In this document: one piece after another, positions 43,053-51,994 of the stretch
How the letters are laid out: each line of letters opens with the position of its first letter
Numbering within the stretch: position 1 is the first letter of the stretch
NCBI RefSeq assembly: GCF_037023735.1
Contig: NZ_CP146070.1
Location: forward strand, 37,004 to 101,003
Length of the DNA stretch: 64,000 nt
Origin: Roseovarius sp. S88
GTDB lineage: Bacteria > Pseudomonadota > Alphaproteobacteria > Rhodobacterales > Rhodobacteraceae
Direction: 5' to 3'
Made by a program: the position numbers and the translations under genes
Notes under the pieces: generated by a model
Told to the model about the DNA's origin: nothing
The model's input: only the letters and a program-made list of their open reading frames with translations
Databases searched by the model: none

Positions 43053-43702
43053 TTCTCCAATCTGTCGGAGCGGATGGAATATTCGAGGACGGTGAAGCCG
43101 AACGGATTGGTCCAGACCTCATCGATGGAGCGGCGGGTCTCGGGACGGAACTCGAAGAGAAGCGTGGCGGTGAAGAGGCCTGTCTGAACGCCATTGATAG
43201 ACGTCAGGCGCTTGCGCAGACGGACCGTGGCGCGGTTCGTGCCGATGCGGTTGATGCTGAGGATTTCCACGTCGAGCCGAGCATTGGGGCCATAAACTGT
43301 CGGCGGGTAGTTCTCATTGGCGCTGTTCCAGATTTGGCGCAACCCGCTCTCCGCAGCACCATCCGAGCGTCGCAAAACGCTACGGATGCGCAGATCGTTG
43401 TCGAGCTGGTTGTAGACCTCTCGGTCGGTCACATAGCGGAAGACCTCCGCCTCGATGACAGCCTGGTTGGCTGTGACCGACGTCGCGCCCACTGAGGCCT
43501 CGGGCAGGGCAAAACCCGTCTCTGGATCATAGGGCACGACCACAGGCGGCGGATCGACATCGAGGATCGCGACAGCCGCCGCGCTCAGGCATCCGAGAAT
43601 GCCGAAGATGAGGCCGATGAGCCCAAGACGTTGCCAGAGCCGTTCACGGCGCAGCGCCCCATAGACCAACTCTTCTTCGATGATTTCCTGTTCACTCGCC
43701 AC
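43049..43702 (-). CDS. virB8: VirB8 assembly protein
   Basis: A 217-residue bitopic inner-membrane protein. A short cytoplasmic N-terminus and one membrane segment (LGLIGLIFGILGCLSAAAVAIL) precede a periplasmic NTF2-like domain (AEVFRYVTDREVYN, RATVRLRKRLTSINGVQTGLFTATLLFEFRPE, NPFGFTVLEYSI). VirB8 nucleates assembly of the channel. It overlaps virB9 by 4 bp and follows virB5 closely. Confidence 0.93.
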   Translation of the reverse strand: MASEQEIIEEELVYGALRRERLWQRLGLIGLIFGILGCLSAAAVAILDVDPPPVVVPYDPETGFALPEASVGATSVTANQAVIEAEVFRYVTDREVYNQLDNDLRIRSVLRRSDGAAESGLRQIWNSANENYPPTVYGPNARLDVEILSINRIGTNRATVRLRKRLTSINGVQTGLFTATLLFEFRPETRRSIDEVWTNPFGFTVLEYSIRSDRLEN

Positions 43703-43717
43703 GCGTCACACCTCGGA

Positions 43718-44527
43718 TCAATCTGCGCGCAGGTCGGGCAGCGTGAACTCCATGAAGCGCTGTTCCTCGGCGATGGTGGCGGCATCGATCACACCGCCGG
43801 TGCCGTCACCCACGGTTTGCACCGCTTCGAGCTGCCACATGGCCACGAGCGCGATCGCCAGTTCCGCCGTGACGCGCGTGTTGAGATCGATGCTTTCCTT
43901 GAGTTCATCCATGTCATCGATGAGCCCGACGAGCCGGTCGACGCGTTCCAGCGATTGCCCTGCATCCTCATAGCTGTTCTGGGCCGCCGCCGAGACGAGC
44001 GCGCCGGTCGTGGCTTGCGTGGCAACACGGTTGGCCCCAGGATTGCCGCTGGTGGCCATCTCGGAGAGCGTGTCATCGTCAAACCCGAGATCGGCCAGGA
44101 CCCGGTCCATCTGGGTTTCGATTTCGCCCGCGCCGGAGCCAGAGAGGCCAGAGAAATCGCCCGTCTTGATGGCTTCAATGGTGGCGAGGATGTCGCCGAA
44201 CTCCTGGTCGAGCAGGCCATTCAACTCGTCCTCCATCTCGGTGCGGATGATTTCCGGAAGCTCGGCGAGGCGGGTGAGGGCTTCATATGTCCGTTGCAGC
44301 TCCGCGAGTTGGTCCGTGAGTGTGGCAAGCTGTTCGCGGAGCTGCGTCAGCTGCTCGTTTTGCAGGATCTCGTCTTCGATCATCTGCCGGAGCTGCTGGA
44401 TATTTTGCGCTATGTTCTGGGTATCGACGACGGGCACACCTTGCGCCAGAGCGGGGGACGGCGTGCCGAAATGCAGGCCGATCCCAAGCGTCGTGGCCAA
44501 AGCCGTCTTTGTGAGTAAATGTCCCAT
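43718..44527 (-). CDS. virB5: VirB5-like pilus-associated protein
   Basis: A 269-residue periplasmic protein with a signal peptide (about 29 residues, ending PALA). It is almost entirely helical (NIAQNIQQLRQMIEDEILQNEQLTQLREQLATLTDQLAEL) as expected of VirB5, a minor pilus-tip component. Its C-terminus (ESIDLNT...AEL...FMEFTLPDL) closely parallels the end of the neighbouring lytic transglycosylase, suggesting the two are paralogues. It directly abuts that gene. Confidence 0.85.
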   Translation of the reverse strand: MGHLLTKTALATTLGIGLHFGTPSPALAQGVPVVDTQNIAQNIQQLRQMIEDEILQNEQLTQLREQLATLTDQLAELQRTYEALTRLAELPEIIRTEMEDELNGLLDQEFGDILATIEAIKTGDFSGLSGSGAGEIETQMDRVLADLGFDDDTLSEMATSGNPGANRVATQATTGALVSAAAQNSYEDAGQSLERVDRLVGLIDDMDELKESIDLNTRVTAELAIALVAMWQLEAVQTVGDGTGGVIDAATIAEEQRFMEFTLPDLRAD

Positions 44528-45681
44528 CAGTCAATCTCCCTAATCGTGAATTCCATGAACGCGCCTTCGGCCATGCGGGCGCTGGCCTGCGCCAATTCTT
44601 CTGCGCTCAGGACACGGGTCCGCGCCGCCTGAAGCCGGATGCGGGCGGCGACCAACCGCACGAGTTCGGCGCGGGCATAGGTGTTGAGTGCGATGCTTTC
44701 TTGCACGTCTTCAGTTTCGGAAATCCGTTCGACGATATCCGCAATACGCAGGGCGGCTTGTCGGATCGCGGCGGGCGAGTTGTTGCCATAGAAGGCCGCG
44801 CCGTGCCCGGTGATTGAGAGGTTGGCATTGGCCAGAAGTGCGGGGTCGATCGTGCCAAGCGCTTCTATCCCGCCGATACGGGTCAAATAGAGGTTATAGC
44901 GTTCGGGGATCACCTGGACGTAGTGCTGGGTCTCGCGGAAGGGTGGGACCCCGCCATACTCGAAAACCCGGCCGGGTCCGGCGTTATAGGCGGCGAGCGC
45001 ATTGATGATATTGCCGTCGAAAGTGTTGAGCTGGGCCGCGAGATAGCGCGCGCCGCCATGCACCTGCAGATAGGGGCTGTCATAGTATTCCGGGTTGATG
45101 CCGAGATCGCTGGCGGTGCCCGGCATAATCTGGGTGAGGCCAAAGGCCCCGACCGGCGAGCGAGCACCGATGGTGAACCGGCTTTCCTGCCAGATCAGCG
45201 CTTGCAGCAACGCGCGCCATTGGACGGGGGACAGGCCTGCGCGCCCCACGCCCGCAAAGCCGCTGGTCTCCTGGGCGACGCGGATGATGAGCTGCTCTAT
45301 GTTTTCCGCCGCATCCCCGAACATCTGTGCGCCGCCGGGGTTGGGATCGATCTCACCCGTGCCATAGACCGCCTCGACGGAGCGGTCCGGGTCGCCGCTG
45401 CCGCTTTCCAGACCAGAGACCATGGCTGGCAAGCCCTGACCGCCAAAACTTGTCTGGGCATCGAGGATGCGCTGCAGGTTGGCCAATTGCTCGCGTTCAA
45501 TCTCGGCGATTAGTTCACGGACGGCAAGCTTGTCGGCCTGGACCGCGAGGTCGGCCTCGCGATCGCCTGTTTCGACGATGTCGCGCGCGGTCAACCCGCT
45601 GTCATTGGTCGGCACACCTTGGGACAAGGCGAGACCGGGCAGCAGGCAATGGGCCAGGATATGGGGCAGGCTACACTTCAA
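44527..45681 (-). CDS. Lytic transglycosylase embedded in a VirB5-like scaffold
   Basis: A 384-residue secreted protein. The best start is the TTG (complement of 45679-45681), which has GGAGGG five bases upstream and gives a signal peptide ending LALSQ. Helical segments flank a central SLT domain (LLQALIWQESRFTIGARSPVGAFGLTQIMPGTASDLGI, then [12 protein letters not shown]) with candidate catalytic Glu in QESRF. The tail (ESIALNTYARAELVRL...FMEFTIREID) resembles the VirB5 end next door. It probably opens peptidoglycan for the channel and may also contact the pilus. It partly overlaps the VirB7-like gene. Confidence 0.85.
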   Translation of the reverse strand: MKCSLPHILAHCLLPGLALSQGVPTNDSGLTARDIVETGDREADLAVQADKLAVRELIAEIEREQLANLQRILDAQTSFGGQGLPAMVSGLESGSGDPDRSVEAVYGTGEIDPNPGGAQMFGDAAENIEQLIIRVAQETSGFAGVGRAGLSPVQWRALLQALIWQESRFTIGARSPVGAFGLTQIMPGTASDLGINPEYYDSPYLQVHGGARYLAAQLNTFDGNIINALAAYNAGPGRVFEYGGVPPFRETQHYVQVIPERYNLYLTRIGGIEALGTIDPALLANANLSITGHGAAFYGNNSPAAIRQAALRIADIVERISETEDVQESIALNTYARAELVRLVAARIRLQAARTRVLSAEELAQASARMAEGAFMEFTIREID

Positions 45682-45838
45682 TGTCGCCCTCCGGTGCGCC
45701 GAGGGGCGTGAAAGTGCAATCCGGTGCGACGGAGGCTGTCGAAGCGAGGAAGGTGAAGCAATTGACCTGCGGTTCCTGGTATTGCGCGCAGGAGGCCAGA
45801 ACGCCAAGCGCGGCGAGAAGCAACAAAATGCGTGTCAT
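45671..45838 (-). CDS. virB7: Small lipoprotein, VirB7-like
   Basis: A 55-residue lipoprotein with a classic N-terminus (MTRILLLLAALGVLASC) whose lipobox Cys is residue 17. The mature part holds two more cysteines (NCFTF, PDCTF) that could form a disulphide, as VirB7 does with VirB9. Its ATG overlaps the virB4 stop (ATGA), and its end overlaps the lytic transglycosylase start by 11 bp. The VirB7 assignment rests on size, lipobox and position, not on sequence similarity. Confidence 0.75.
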   Translation of the reverse strand: MTRILLLLAALGVLASCAQYQEPQVNCFTFLASTASVAPDCTFTPLGAPEGDIEV

Positions 45839-48198
45839 GAAAGTCTCCAGAAGTCCGGGCGGTTGCGGTAGTCGGCACCGACGAGGGCCTCGCCTTTCTC
45901 CATGCCGCCGAGGATGGTGAGATTGGGTCCGAGAGCGCTCAGATCGGCATCAACAACGATGGAGCCTTGGTCGTCACGGATGAGCGCAAGGCGGCTGTCG
46001 CTGCCGGTGTTGAGAAGAACGTCGAGTTCCTTCTCATAGAGGTTCAGCATCGCGTAATCGGCGGCATGGGCGCGGATGTTTGGGAGCAGGATTTGCGTGG
46101 GCACAGCCTCGACAATGGTCTTGCCGGTCCGCGTACGCTCGAGCTGACTGGCGTATTGCGTCATCATCACCGCGACGGTGTTCTGCTTGCGCGCGGTGAC
46201 CAGCCAGTTGGAGAGCCGCTCGGCGAAATACGCGTTGTCGAGCGCTTTCCAGGCCTCGTCGATCACGATGATGGTGGGGCGGCGATCCTCGATCTCGCGC
46301 TCAACCCGGCGGAAGAGATAGGTGAGCACGGCCATGCGTTCCTTTTCCGCCTCGCTGTCGAGAATCCCGGTGAGATCGAAGCCAACCACATCGCCTTCCA
46401 GCGAGAACGTGTCTTCCAACGTCTGGCCGAATATCCAGCCGTAGCGACCCTCTTCGGTCCATTCGAGAAGGCGCTGATGCAGATCGCCGCCATCGTCGGT
46501 GGACACAAAGAGCGATGCGAAATCCCGCCAGTTCCGTAGGGCCGGGTTTGCGGCTTGCGCGTTCTGGCGGACGACCTCCTGGATGCGGTTGGTCTGCGCA
46601 GGTGTGAGCGGCTTGTCGGCACGGTAGAGCAGGGTGGCGAGCCAGTCCGAGAGCCACGCCGTGCCACGCGCGTCAGTTTCCGTCCACAGCGGGTTGAGCC
46701 CTGTGGGTTGCCCAGCTTTCAAAGACGCGTAGCGCCCGCCATTGGCGCGGACCGCCATCTCCATACCGAGACGGTAATCGAAGACGAAGATCCGCGCCCC
46801 TGCTCGACGGGCTTGCGTCATGAGGAATGCCGAGAGGACCGACTTGCCTGAGCCGGGCCGCCCCATGATCAGCGTATGCCCGCTGGTCGGCTCTTTCTCG
46901 GGCGAGCCTTGTTCGTGATATGAAAACCGGTAAGCGCTCTGCTCGGGCGTGGGCAGATAGGTGATGACCTTGTCCCAGGGTGTTTTCTCAGCAGGTTTGC
47001 CGAGCTGGGTCCGGTGGAACGCCGCGAAATCCGCGAAGTTGCGATTTGTGATCGCGCTGGCGCGGACGCGCTTGGGCTGGTTGCCGGGATGTTGGCTTAG
47101 GTAGTGGGCTTTTGCCGCGACGCGCTCGCCGATCATCTTCACGCCTTCGGCGACGGCGGCGTTGACGATCTCGGCGCTGAGCATTTGCAATTCGTCCAGC
47201 GTGTCGCAGAAGATTGTCACGACCATGTGGTGCTCGCCGAAGCTTTGACGCTTGGCCTCTAGATCGTCGGCGGCGATGTCGAGCGCCTCCATGAGCGACA
47301 GGGCCGCATCCTGGCTGGCTTGCATCTGGCGCTTTTGCCGCTTGATCCGACCCGCCATGAGGTTTGAATTGATCGGTGTGAAGGAATGCGTGACGATCAT
47401 GTCGACCGGCAGGTTCAGCATGTCGAACATGGTGCAGGAGGTGGCCTCGGAGTATTCCCCGATGGTGAAGCTCTTGCCGTAGCGATGCCCCACGACACCC
47501 TCGGAAAGCTCGAAGTGATCGCCTTGGAACGTCACTCGCGTGTTGGCGACGTTGAAAGACAGGAAGCCGTAGGTATTGGCCGGATAAAGCGGCAATTCCT
47601 GGCCGGTATTGAGCGCGCCCAGAAAGCCAATGAGTTCGCCACTTTCGGCCGTGAGCACGCGCGGGTTCAGCTCTGTCAGGCCCGACACGAACACACTTAC
47701 GGCCTCGCCCAAACGACGCAGTCGCTTCTTGGTTGCTTCCTTCAGCCGGTCCGGCGCGCTGCGGTTCAGGAAGGGCAGGACGCTTTTGGGAGGCGGGCGA
47801 TGAATGACGGTGAGCGTCAAGGTTTTGTCGCGCAACCCGCTGGTCTCGAGTTTCGCACGCCACAGGCGGTCAACTTCTCCAGCAAAACTATCCTCGCGCA
47901 CTGGCTCGAGGTCTGGCGTGATCGCCTTCGAGACCTTGTGGACATAGTAACTGAACTCCGGCCCCAGCTGCGCGATGATCCGGGCAAAGAGCGCGGTCAC
48001 CTTGTCGAGATAGGTATCATCCGTCGTGTAGCTATTGACCCCGTCGAGCCGGATGCACTGAAAGAGCTCGTTGACCCGGGTTCGCACGGTGCGGTCATCG
48101 ACCAGGCTGACGTAAGGAAGCATATGCGCGAGACGGGTTTCGCGGGCGTACCAGTCGGGCGTCATTGTGCGGTGATCGAGCGCTTGGTCACGGGGCAT
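45835..48198 (-). CDS. virB4: VirB4 transport ATPase
   Basis: A 787-residue ATPase energising substrate transfer and pilus assembly. The N-terminal VirB4/CagE domain is followed by Walker A GRPGSGKSV and Walker B TIIVIDEAWKAL, with late motifs KQNTVAVMMTQYASQLERT. I prefer the ATG at 48198, which has GGGGA just upstream and overlaps virB3 by 11 bp; an ATG at 48213 is possible. It is the largest gene in the operon and intact. Confidence 0.95.
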   Translation of the reverse strand: MPRDQALDHRTMTPDWYARETRLAHMLPYVSLVDDRTVRTRVNELFQCIRLDGVNSYTTDDTYLDKVTALFARIIAQLGPEFSYYVHKVSKAITPDLEPVREDSFAGEVDRLWRAKLETSGLRDKTLTLTVIHRPPPKSVLPFLNRSAPDRLKEATKKRLRRLGEAVSVFVSGLTELNPRVLTAESGELIGFLGALNTGQELPLYPANTYGFLSFNVANTRVTFQGDHFELSEGVVGHRYGKSFTIGEYSEATSCTMFDMLNLPVDMIVTHSFTPINSNLMAGRIKRQKRQMQASQDAALSLMEALDIAADDLEAKRQSFGEHHMVVTIFCDTLDELQMLSAEIVNAAVAEGVKMIGERVAAKAHYLSQHPGNQPKRVRASAITNRNFADFAAFHRTQLGKPAEKTPWDKVITYLPTPEQSAYRFSYHEQGSPEKEPTSGHTLIMGRPGSGKSVLSAFLMTQARRAGARIFVFDYRLGMEMAVRANGGRYASLKAGQPTGLNPLWTETDARGTAWLSDWLATLLYRADKPLTPAQTNRIQEVVRQNAQAANPALRNWRDFASLFVSTDDGGDLHQRLLEWTEEGRYGWIFGQTLEDTFSLEGDVVGFDLTGILDSEAEKERMAVLTYLFRRVEREIEDRRPTIIVIDEAWKALDNAYFAERLSNWLVTARKQNTVAVMMTQYASQLERTRTGKTIVEAVPTQILLPNIRAHAADYAMLNLYEKELDVLLNTGSDSRLALIRDDQGSIVVDADLSALGPNLTILGGMEKGEALVGADYRNRPDFWRLS

Positions 48199-48466
48199 AG
48201 CTGTCCCCGCCATGAATCGAGCGGTTCCGCGTCGGCGGTGTTTCCTGTAGTGCCGTCATCATCACGTCGATGAAGCGCGGATCCCAGTCCGCGGCCTTCC
48301 AAAGCAATGGGTAGAGCAGGGCAGCCACGCCCAGCACCGCGATGTGCTGGACCCAGACGAAGAGGAGCACCGAGCCGAAGAGCCAGACCATCGCATACAT
48401 GATGGGCAGGCCCAGCAGCTTGGGCGGCCGCACGAGGCCGAGAAAGAGGGGTGAGCGCTCAGCCAC
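48188..48466 (-). CDS. virB3: VirB3 membrane protein
   Basis: A 92-residue inner-membrane protein. The GTG at 48466 gives [21 protein letters not shown], the usual VirB3 beginning; a longer reading adds 19 non-typical residues. One or two hydrophobic segments follow (MYAMVWLFGSVLLFVWVQHIAVLGVAALLYPLLW), and the tail WDPRFIDVMM is typical. It overlaps virB2 by 8 bp and virB4 at its end. The protein anchors VirB4 to the membrane. Confidence 0.9.
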   Translation of the reverse strand: MAERSPLFLGLVRPPKLLGLPIMYAMVWLFGSVLLFVWVQHIAVLGVAALLYPLLWKAADWDPRFIDVMMTALQETPPTRNRSIHGGDSYAP

Positions 48467-48752
48467 CAGCAAAGACCGCGGCGACGATGGTGGGAGCGGC
48501 GGCAACACCGGCGATGCCGACAAGCACCCAGAGGGCCTGGCGCAGATCGATGATATTGAAGAACCAGCTCAGGAATACGCCCAGCACTGCCAGCGTTGCG
48601 ATGACGACGCCAAGCGGGCCGGTCAGGGCATCGACGATCCCTTGCAGCAGGCTCTGAATCGGCGAGAGATCAATGCTTTGCGCAAGGGCGGGTTCGGCAA
48701 TGAGCAGGAAGATCGCCAGCGCGGCGACGAATTGGTTTGAAATCTGTCTCAT
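48459..48752 (-). CDS. virB2: VirB2 pilin
   Basis: A 97-residue pilin precursor with a signal peptide (about 24 residues, ending PALAQ) and two hydrophobic segments ([17 protein letters not shown] and [22 protein letters not shown]). That is the normal VirB2 build; the mature subunit polymerises into the conjugative pilus. It overlaps the lytic transglycosylase gene by 4 bp upstream and virB3 downstream. Confidence 0.93.
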   Translation of the reverse strand: MRQISNQFVAALAIFLLIAEPALAQSIDLSPIQSLLQGIVDALTGPLGVVIATLAVLGVFLSWFFNIIDLRQALWVLVGIAGVAAAPTIVAAVFAGG

Positions 48753-49477
48753 GAATTTGATCCTTCCAATCGGGCCACGACGGCCATGACACGGGCCACG
48801 TGGTTCTGGGTTTCTCGGTAAGGGGGAATGCCGCCGTACTGGCGCAAAGCGTCGGGCCCGGCGTTGTAGGCTGCGAGGGCAAGGCGCGGATCGCTGAACG
48901 TCTCCAGCATCATCGCGAGGTAGCGGGCGGAGCCATCGAGGTTCTGAAGGAGATCGCGCGGGTCAACACCAAGATCGCGCGCCGTCGCCGGCATCAATTG
49001 ACCAAGGCCAATAGCGCCTGCGCTCGAGACCGCATCCTGACGGTAGGCGCTCTCGACTTCGATATTGGCGCGGTAGAGGGTCAGCCAATCGCGAACCGAA
49101 AGTTCTGTGCGGCGCAGCCCGGGATGACTGGCGTAACGAAGGGCGGTGGCCTCGATGGCCGCCAGAACATCGGCGCGGGGTAGGGGAGCAGGCCGCGAGA
49201 GGGCTGCCATCTGGATTTCGTCTGGCCCAAGGTCAGTCTCGCCGAGGATCGCCAGCTCATTAGCAGCGGACCCCTGGCCGATGCCGTCATTGTAATTGCG
49301 GGCAAAGCTGTCCTGAGAACGCGACGGGGTCAGAGAGCCGTCGCTCTCCATGACCAGTACCATCTGCGCAGTTGCGGGACCCGCGAGATACCAGAAAAGG
49401 AGAAGGCTACTTGCTGCCGCCCTTGTCGGTCGCAGCCAGTTTATGCGTCGTCCGCTGGCCTTCTTCGAGCGGGACAT
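48749..49477 (-). CDS. virB1: VirB1-like lytic transglycosylase
   Basis: A 242-residue periplasmic enzyme that cuts peptidoglycan to let the channel assemble. It has a signal peptide ([18 protein letters not shown]) and a C-terminal SLT domain ([35 protein letters not shown], then [17 protein letters not shown]) with candidate catalytic Glu in VESAY. The start is uncertain: the ATG at 49477 gives a basic n-region suited to a signal peptide but no clear ribosome site. Much longer readings run antiparallel to typical codon use and are rejected. It heads the virB1-virB4 run. Confidence 0.85.
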   Translation of the reverse strand: MSRSKKASGRRINWLRPTRAAASSLLLFWYLAGPATAQMVLVMESDGSLTPSRSQDSFARNYNDGIGQGSAANELAILGETDLGPDEIQMAALSRPAPLPRADVLAAIEATALRYASHPGLRRTELSVRDWLTLYRANIEVESAYRQDAVSSAGAIGLGQLMPATARDLGVDPRDLLQNLDGSARYLAMMLETFSDPRLALAAYNAGPDALRQYGGIPPYRETQNHVARVMAVVARLEGSNS

Positions 49478-49802
49478 CGGCATGCGAGAAGCCGATCCCG
49501 ATGAGGAAGGACACCACGCCCGTGATGGTCTTGAACTCGCGGATCTTGATGTCGTTATAGGTCGTCCGGGTACGGGCCGTGACGAGCAACTTCTCCACAC
49601 CCTCGTCAGAGACGACGCGCATGATCCAGACCCCGTAGTAGCTGGGGCCTTTCTTGTGCGCTGACTCCTGGCACAGGATTTCAGCGCTATAGCCACTTTC
49701 CACGAGTTCGCGGAAACGTGCTTCCGTAACCACATTTGGTGCTTCGATGTCCCAGTTCATGGCCCGGCTCACGCTTTCTTCAAACGCGCAACGCCCGGGC
49801 AT
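49407..49802 (-). CDS. Hypothetical first gene of the VirB operon
   Basis: A 131-residue protein that starts at 49802 (an ATG at 49760 or 49847 is possible). Residues about 20-110 ([27 protein letters not shown], then [28 protein letters not shown]) look like a compact domain. A weak hydrophobic stretch follows ([19 protein letters not shown]). It overlaps virB1 by about 70 bp. The AT-rich region upstream is the likely operon promoter, so this may be a regulator or accessory factor; I do not recognise it. Confidence 0.6.
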   Translation of the reverse strand: MPGRCAFEESVSRAMNWDIEAPNVVTEARFRELVESGYSAEILCQESAHKKGPSYYGVWIMRVVSDEGVEKLLVTARTRTTYNDIKIREFKTITGVVSFLIGIGFSHADVPLEEGQRTTHKLAATDKGGSK

Positions 49803-49821
49803 TCTCACTTGAAGCCCAGAG

Positions 49822-49834
49822 TTACGATAGTATA
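49822..49834. promoter_or_regulatory. Shared element upstream of the VirB operon
   Basis: TTACGATAGTATA differs by one base from the element on the - strand at 15634-15646 upstream of mobC. It lies in an AT-rich patch (49822-49855) between two divergent genes and may mark the promoter of the VirB operon. Confidence 0.4.
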
Positions 49835-49903
49835 TTATTAACCGCAAGATATAATGCGGCAGATACGGCTGTATCTCGGTTACTCAAACTCTAGGCACGG
49901 CCA

Positions 49904-50224
49904 TTGGCGTCTATCAAGGAAAATAGGGGTTTCAGAAACCTGCGGTTGAGCCGATGGGTGACGATGCAGGCTGCGGCCTTTCTCATGCTCGCTCCGGTCG
50001 CAAGCCAGGCCGAATCCTGCCTCGCCCCGGTTCGACCTTTCGTTCCAAGCGATTCGCAAGCGGCCAAGGATTATGCCGACATCATCCGGCGGGACTTTGA
50101 GGTCTACATCACAGACATTCAGGACTACTTCCGCTGCCTCGAGCAGGAGCGTGCGCGCGCCTTCGAAGAAGCCCGCGAAGTCAGTCAGGACTACGGGCGG
50201 TTTCTGGAACTGGTGGGGGATTGA
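49904..50224 (+). CDS. Secreted hypothetical protein
   Basis: A 106-residue protein from a TTG; an ATG at 49964 would shorten the signal region. A signal peptide (VTMQAAAFLMLAPVASQA) is followed by a short Pro-rich part and a long amphipathic helix (DYADIIRRDFEVYITDIQDYFRCLEQERARAFEEAREVSQDYG). Two cysteines are present. It is divergent from the VirB operon and could be a periplasmic transfer accessory; no family recognised. Confidence 0.65.
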   Translation: MASIKENRGFRNLRLSRWVTMQAAAFLMLAPVASQAESCLAPVRPFVPSDSQAAKDYADIIRRDFEVYITDIQDYFRCLEQERARAFEEAREVSQDYGRFLELVGD

Positions 50225-50348
50225 TGGGCGATTGGGTGTGCATCAGGATTGCACCCGACGGAAACCAGACGCCGATAACACCCTCAAATATCTACTTTTT
50301 AGATAACAGATTTCATCCGCTAGCGACGTCACAAAAGGTATGTGACGC

Positions 50349-50606
50349 GTGTCGAAAACAATCTGGAGTACCGGGCATCTGGCCCTTTGTCAGTCTTTGG
50401 TCGAGGCCCGAAAACACGCGGGTCTGGGGCAGAAAGACTTGGCGGACAGGCTCGACTGTCATCAGTCTTTCGTGGCGCGCATTGAAAGTGGCCAGCGACG
50501 GATCGACGTTGTCGAGTTCATCGTATTGTCCCGGGCGCTTGGCTTCGACTTATCGGAGGTTCTGGCGATCGTCGAAGCCGCCACGGAGCCCGACCACAAG
50601 ATTTGA
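50349..50606 (+). CDS. XRE-family helix-turn-helix regulator
   Basis: An 85-residue DNA-binding protein with a full HTH_3/Cro-CI domain: LVEARKHAGLGQKDLADRLDCHQSFVARIESGQRRIDVVEFI. It starts at GTG 50349. It has no sensor domain, so it is probably a constitutive or concentration-dependent repressor. Located near the VirB operon promoter, it is a reasonable candidate regulator of transfer, but no binding site can be assigned with confidence. Confidence 0.9.
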   Translation: MSKTIWSTGHLALCQSLVEARKHAGLGQKDLADRLDCHQSFVARIESGQRRIDVVEFIVLSRALGFDLSEVLAIVEAATEPDHKI

Positions 50607-50774
50607 AAACAATGCAATTTTGGGGCGTTCCGCTTTGGGTGTCCCCGCGTGAGACCAGCAACCTCAATGAATAGCAGTTAGCCAACATCCACTACGTGCG
50701 GCCTACGGCGCGAGTGAGCGCCTTATGACACCATGCCGCAAATTCAGCGCCATAGTGCAGGAAGTCAGTAGACA

Positions 50775-51002
50775 GTGAACGATGATAAAGGTGAGGGCGT
50801 CGCGATCGCCAATTTGATCGGGACCGATGGGTGCAGTATCGTTGGTTGGGTGTATCGCTGGACAACAGGCGCGCATGTGGTGATGTGGGACGTCCATGGG
50901 CCCAAGCCGGTATCGGAAATCCGGCCGGATCTGACTGAGGAACAGAAGCAGGAAATCGACTTTGACGGATTGACGCGGATCGGAAGAGACGAGGGCGGGT
51001 GA
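50775..51002 (+). CDS. Hypothetical small protein
   Basis: A 75-residue protein from a GTG with AGGAAG about 10 bp upstream. Composition is normal, with a mixed sheet and helix pattern (ANLIGTDGCSIVGWVYRWTTGAHVVMWDVHG, then DLTEEQKQEIDFDGLTRIG). No signal peptide or known domain. It lies alone between the XRE gene and a convergent secreted protein gene. Confidence 0.55.
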   Translation: MNDDKGEGVAIANLIGTDGCSIVGWVYRWTTGAHVVMWDVHGPKPVSEIRPDLTEEQKQEIDFDGLTRIGRDEGG

Positions 51003-51122
51003 GGAGTGAGAACCCGCAGTGTTTGCCGAAATGCCTAATAGCCTATGGACCGCGACGGATATGCGGTGTCGTCGTACAAGCCTGAGAAACGGGGTTCCGA
51101 GGCAAGCCAATGCAGCGGCAGG

Positions 51123-51869
51123 TCAGTAGTTCACCTGTTCAAAGCCGTAATTGCCCTCATAGTCACGCCAATCGACGAACACGGAACGGTGATAGATGCC
51201 GGGGCAATTCTGGCCCCAGCGTTCGAGACCGACATGGTCGGCGGGTAGGGCGGCTATGGAAGAACTCTGCCAGGCGAAGTCACCCTGGATGCCATAAGTG
51301 CCGAGGACCACTGTGGCGCTACGGTTGCAGTCACCATCACGACCGGATTCGTGCTGTCGCGCATACCGAACATCGAAGACTCGGATGGACCGCACGAAAT
51401 TGAATTCTGGTCCGCTGATATCGATGTCCGCGCGATCTTGAACGAGCCGGAGAGCCTGGTCGGCGGAAACAAGGTAATCTGGAGCTTCTGGAGTGCGCCA
51501 AGCAACCTCAATCGGGTCAGCGGTATCGCGCGCTGGAAAGGATTGTCGCGGTCCAGCGCTGTTGTTGTGGAAGAACGCTTCAAAGATGCGGGCTGCACTG
51601 TTTGCTGCTGGAGCGGTCTCAAAGGACGCGCCCATGGGACAGCGCCAGATTTGAAGCGGGGGTTCCACGGGCCAAGGTGTAATGCGTCGGATGAATTCTG
51701 CGCGGGCTCTGGCGCATGGCACGGAAGCAGGCCAGCCGCCAGACAGGCACAGGAGGATCGCGCAATCGATCGGATATGTCTGCGCGCGGACGGGCATCGG
51801 CAGCGAAAGGCCTGTCACAGTTAAGGCAACTGCGACCGAGGGGAGGAGCTTTCTGAATAGGTAGCGCAT
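51123..51869 (-). CDS. Secreted cysteine-containing hypothetical protein
   Basis: A 248-residue exported protein with a signal peptide (about 29 residues, ending PVRA). Directly after cleavage comes YPIDCAILLCLSGGWPASVPCARARAEFI, whose Cys spacing is reminiscent of TrbM-type conjugation proteins. The remainder is strand-rich with further cysteines (IWRCPMG, RDGDCNRS, GQNCPGI). I infer a periplasmic accessory to conjugation but am not certain. An AT-rich promoter-like stretch lies upstream (51895-51950). Confidence 0.65.
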   Translation of the reverse strand: MRYLFRKLLPSVAVALTVTGLSLPMPVRAQTYPIDCAILLCLSGGWPASVPCARARAEFIRRITPWPVEPPLQIWRCPMGASFETAPAANSAARIFEAFFHNNSAGPRQSFPARDTADPIEVAWRTPEAPDYLVSADQALRLVQDRADIDISGPEFNFVRSIRVFDVRYARQHESGRDGDCNRSATVVLGTYGIQGDFAWQSSSIAALPADHVGLERWGQNCPGIYHRSVFVDWRDYEGNYGFEQVNY

Positions 51870-51994
51870 GCTTAGGACACTTTTTGACAGGATTCAGCAT
51901 ACATACGACAATATACTATAGCAACACTAAGTATAATCACGTATAAGGTTTATTATGTAAATTCAAGGATAGCTTTCTAGCTTTTGGCCTATGG

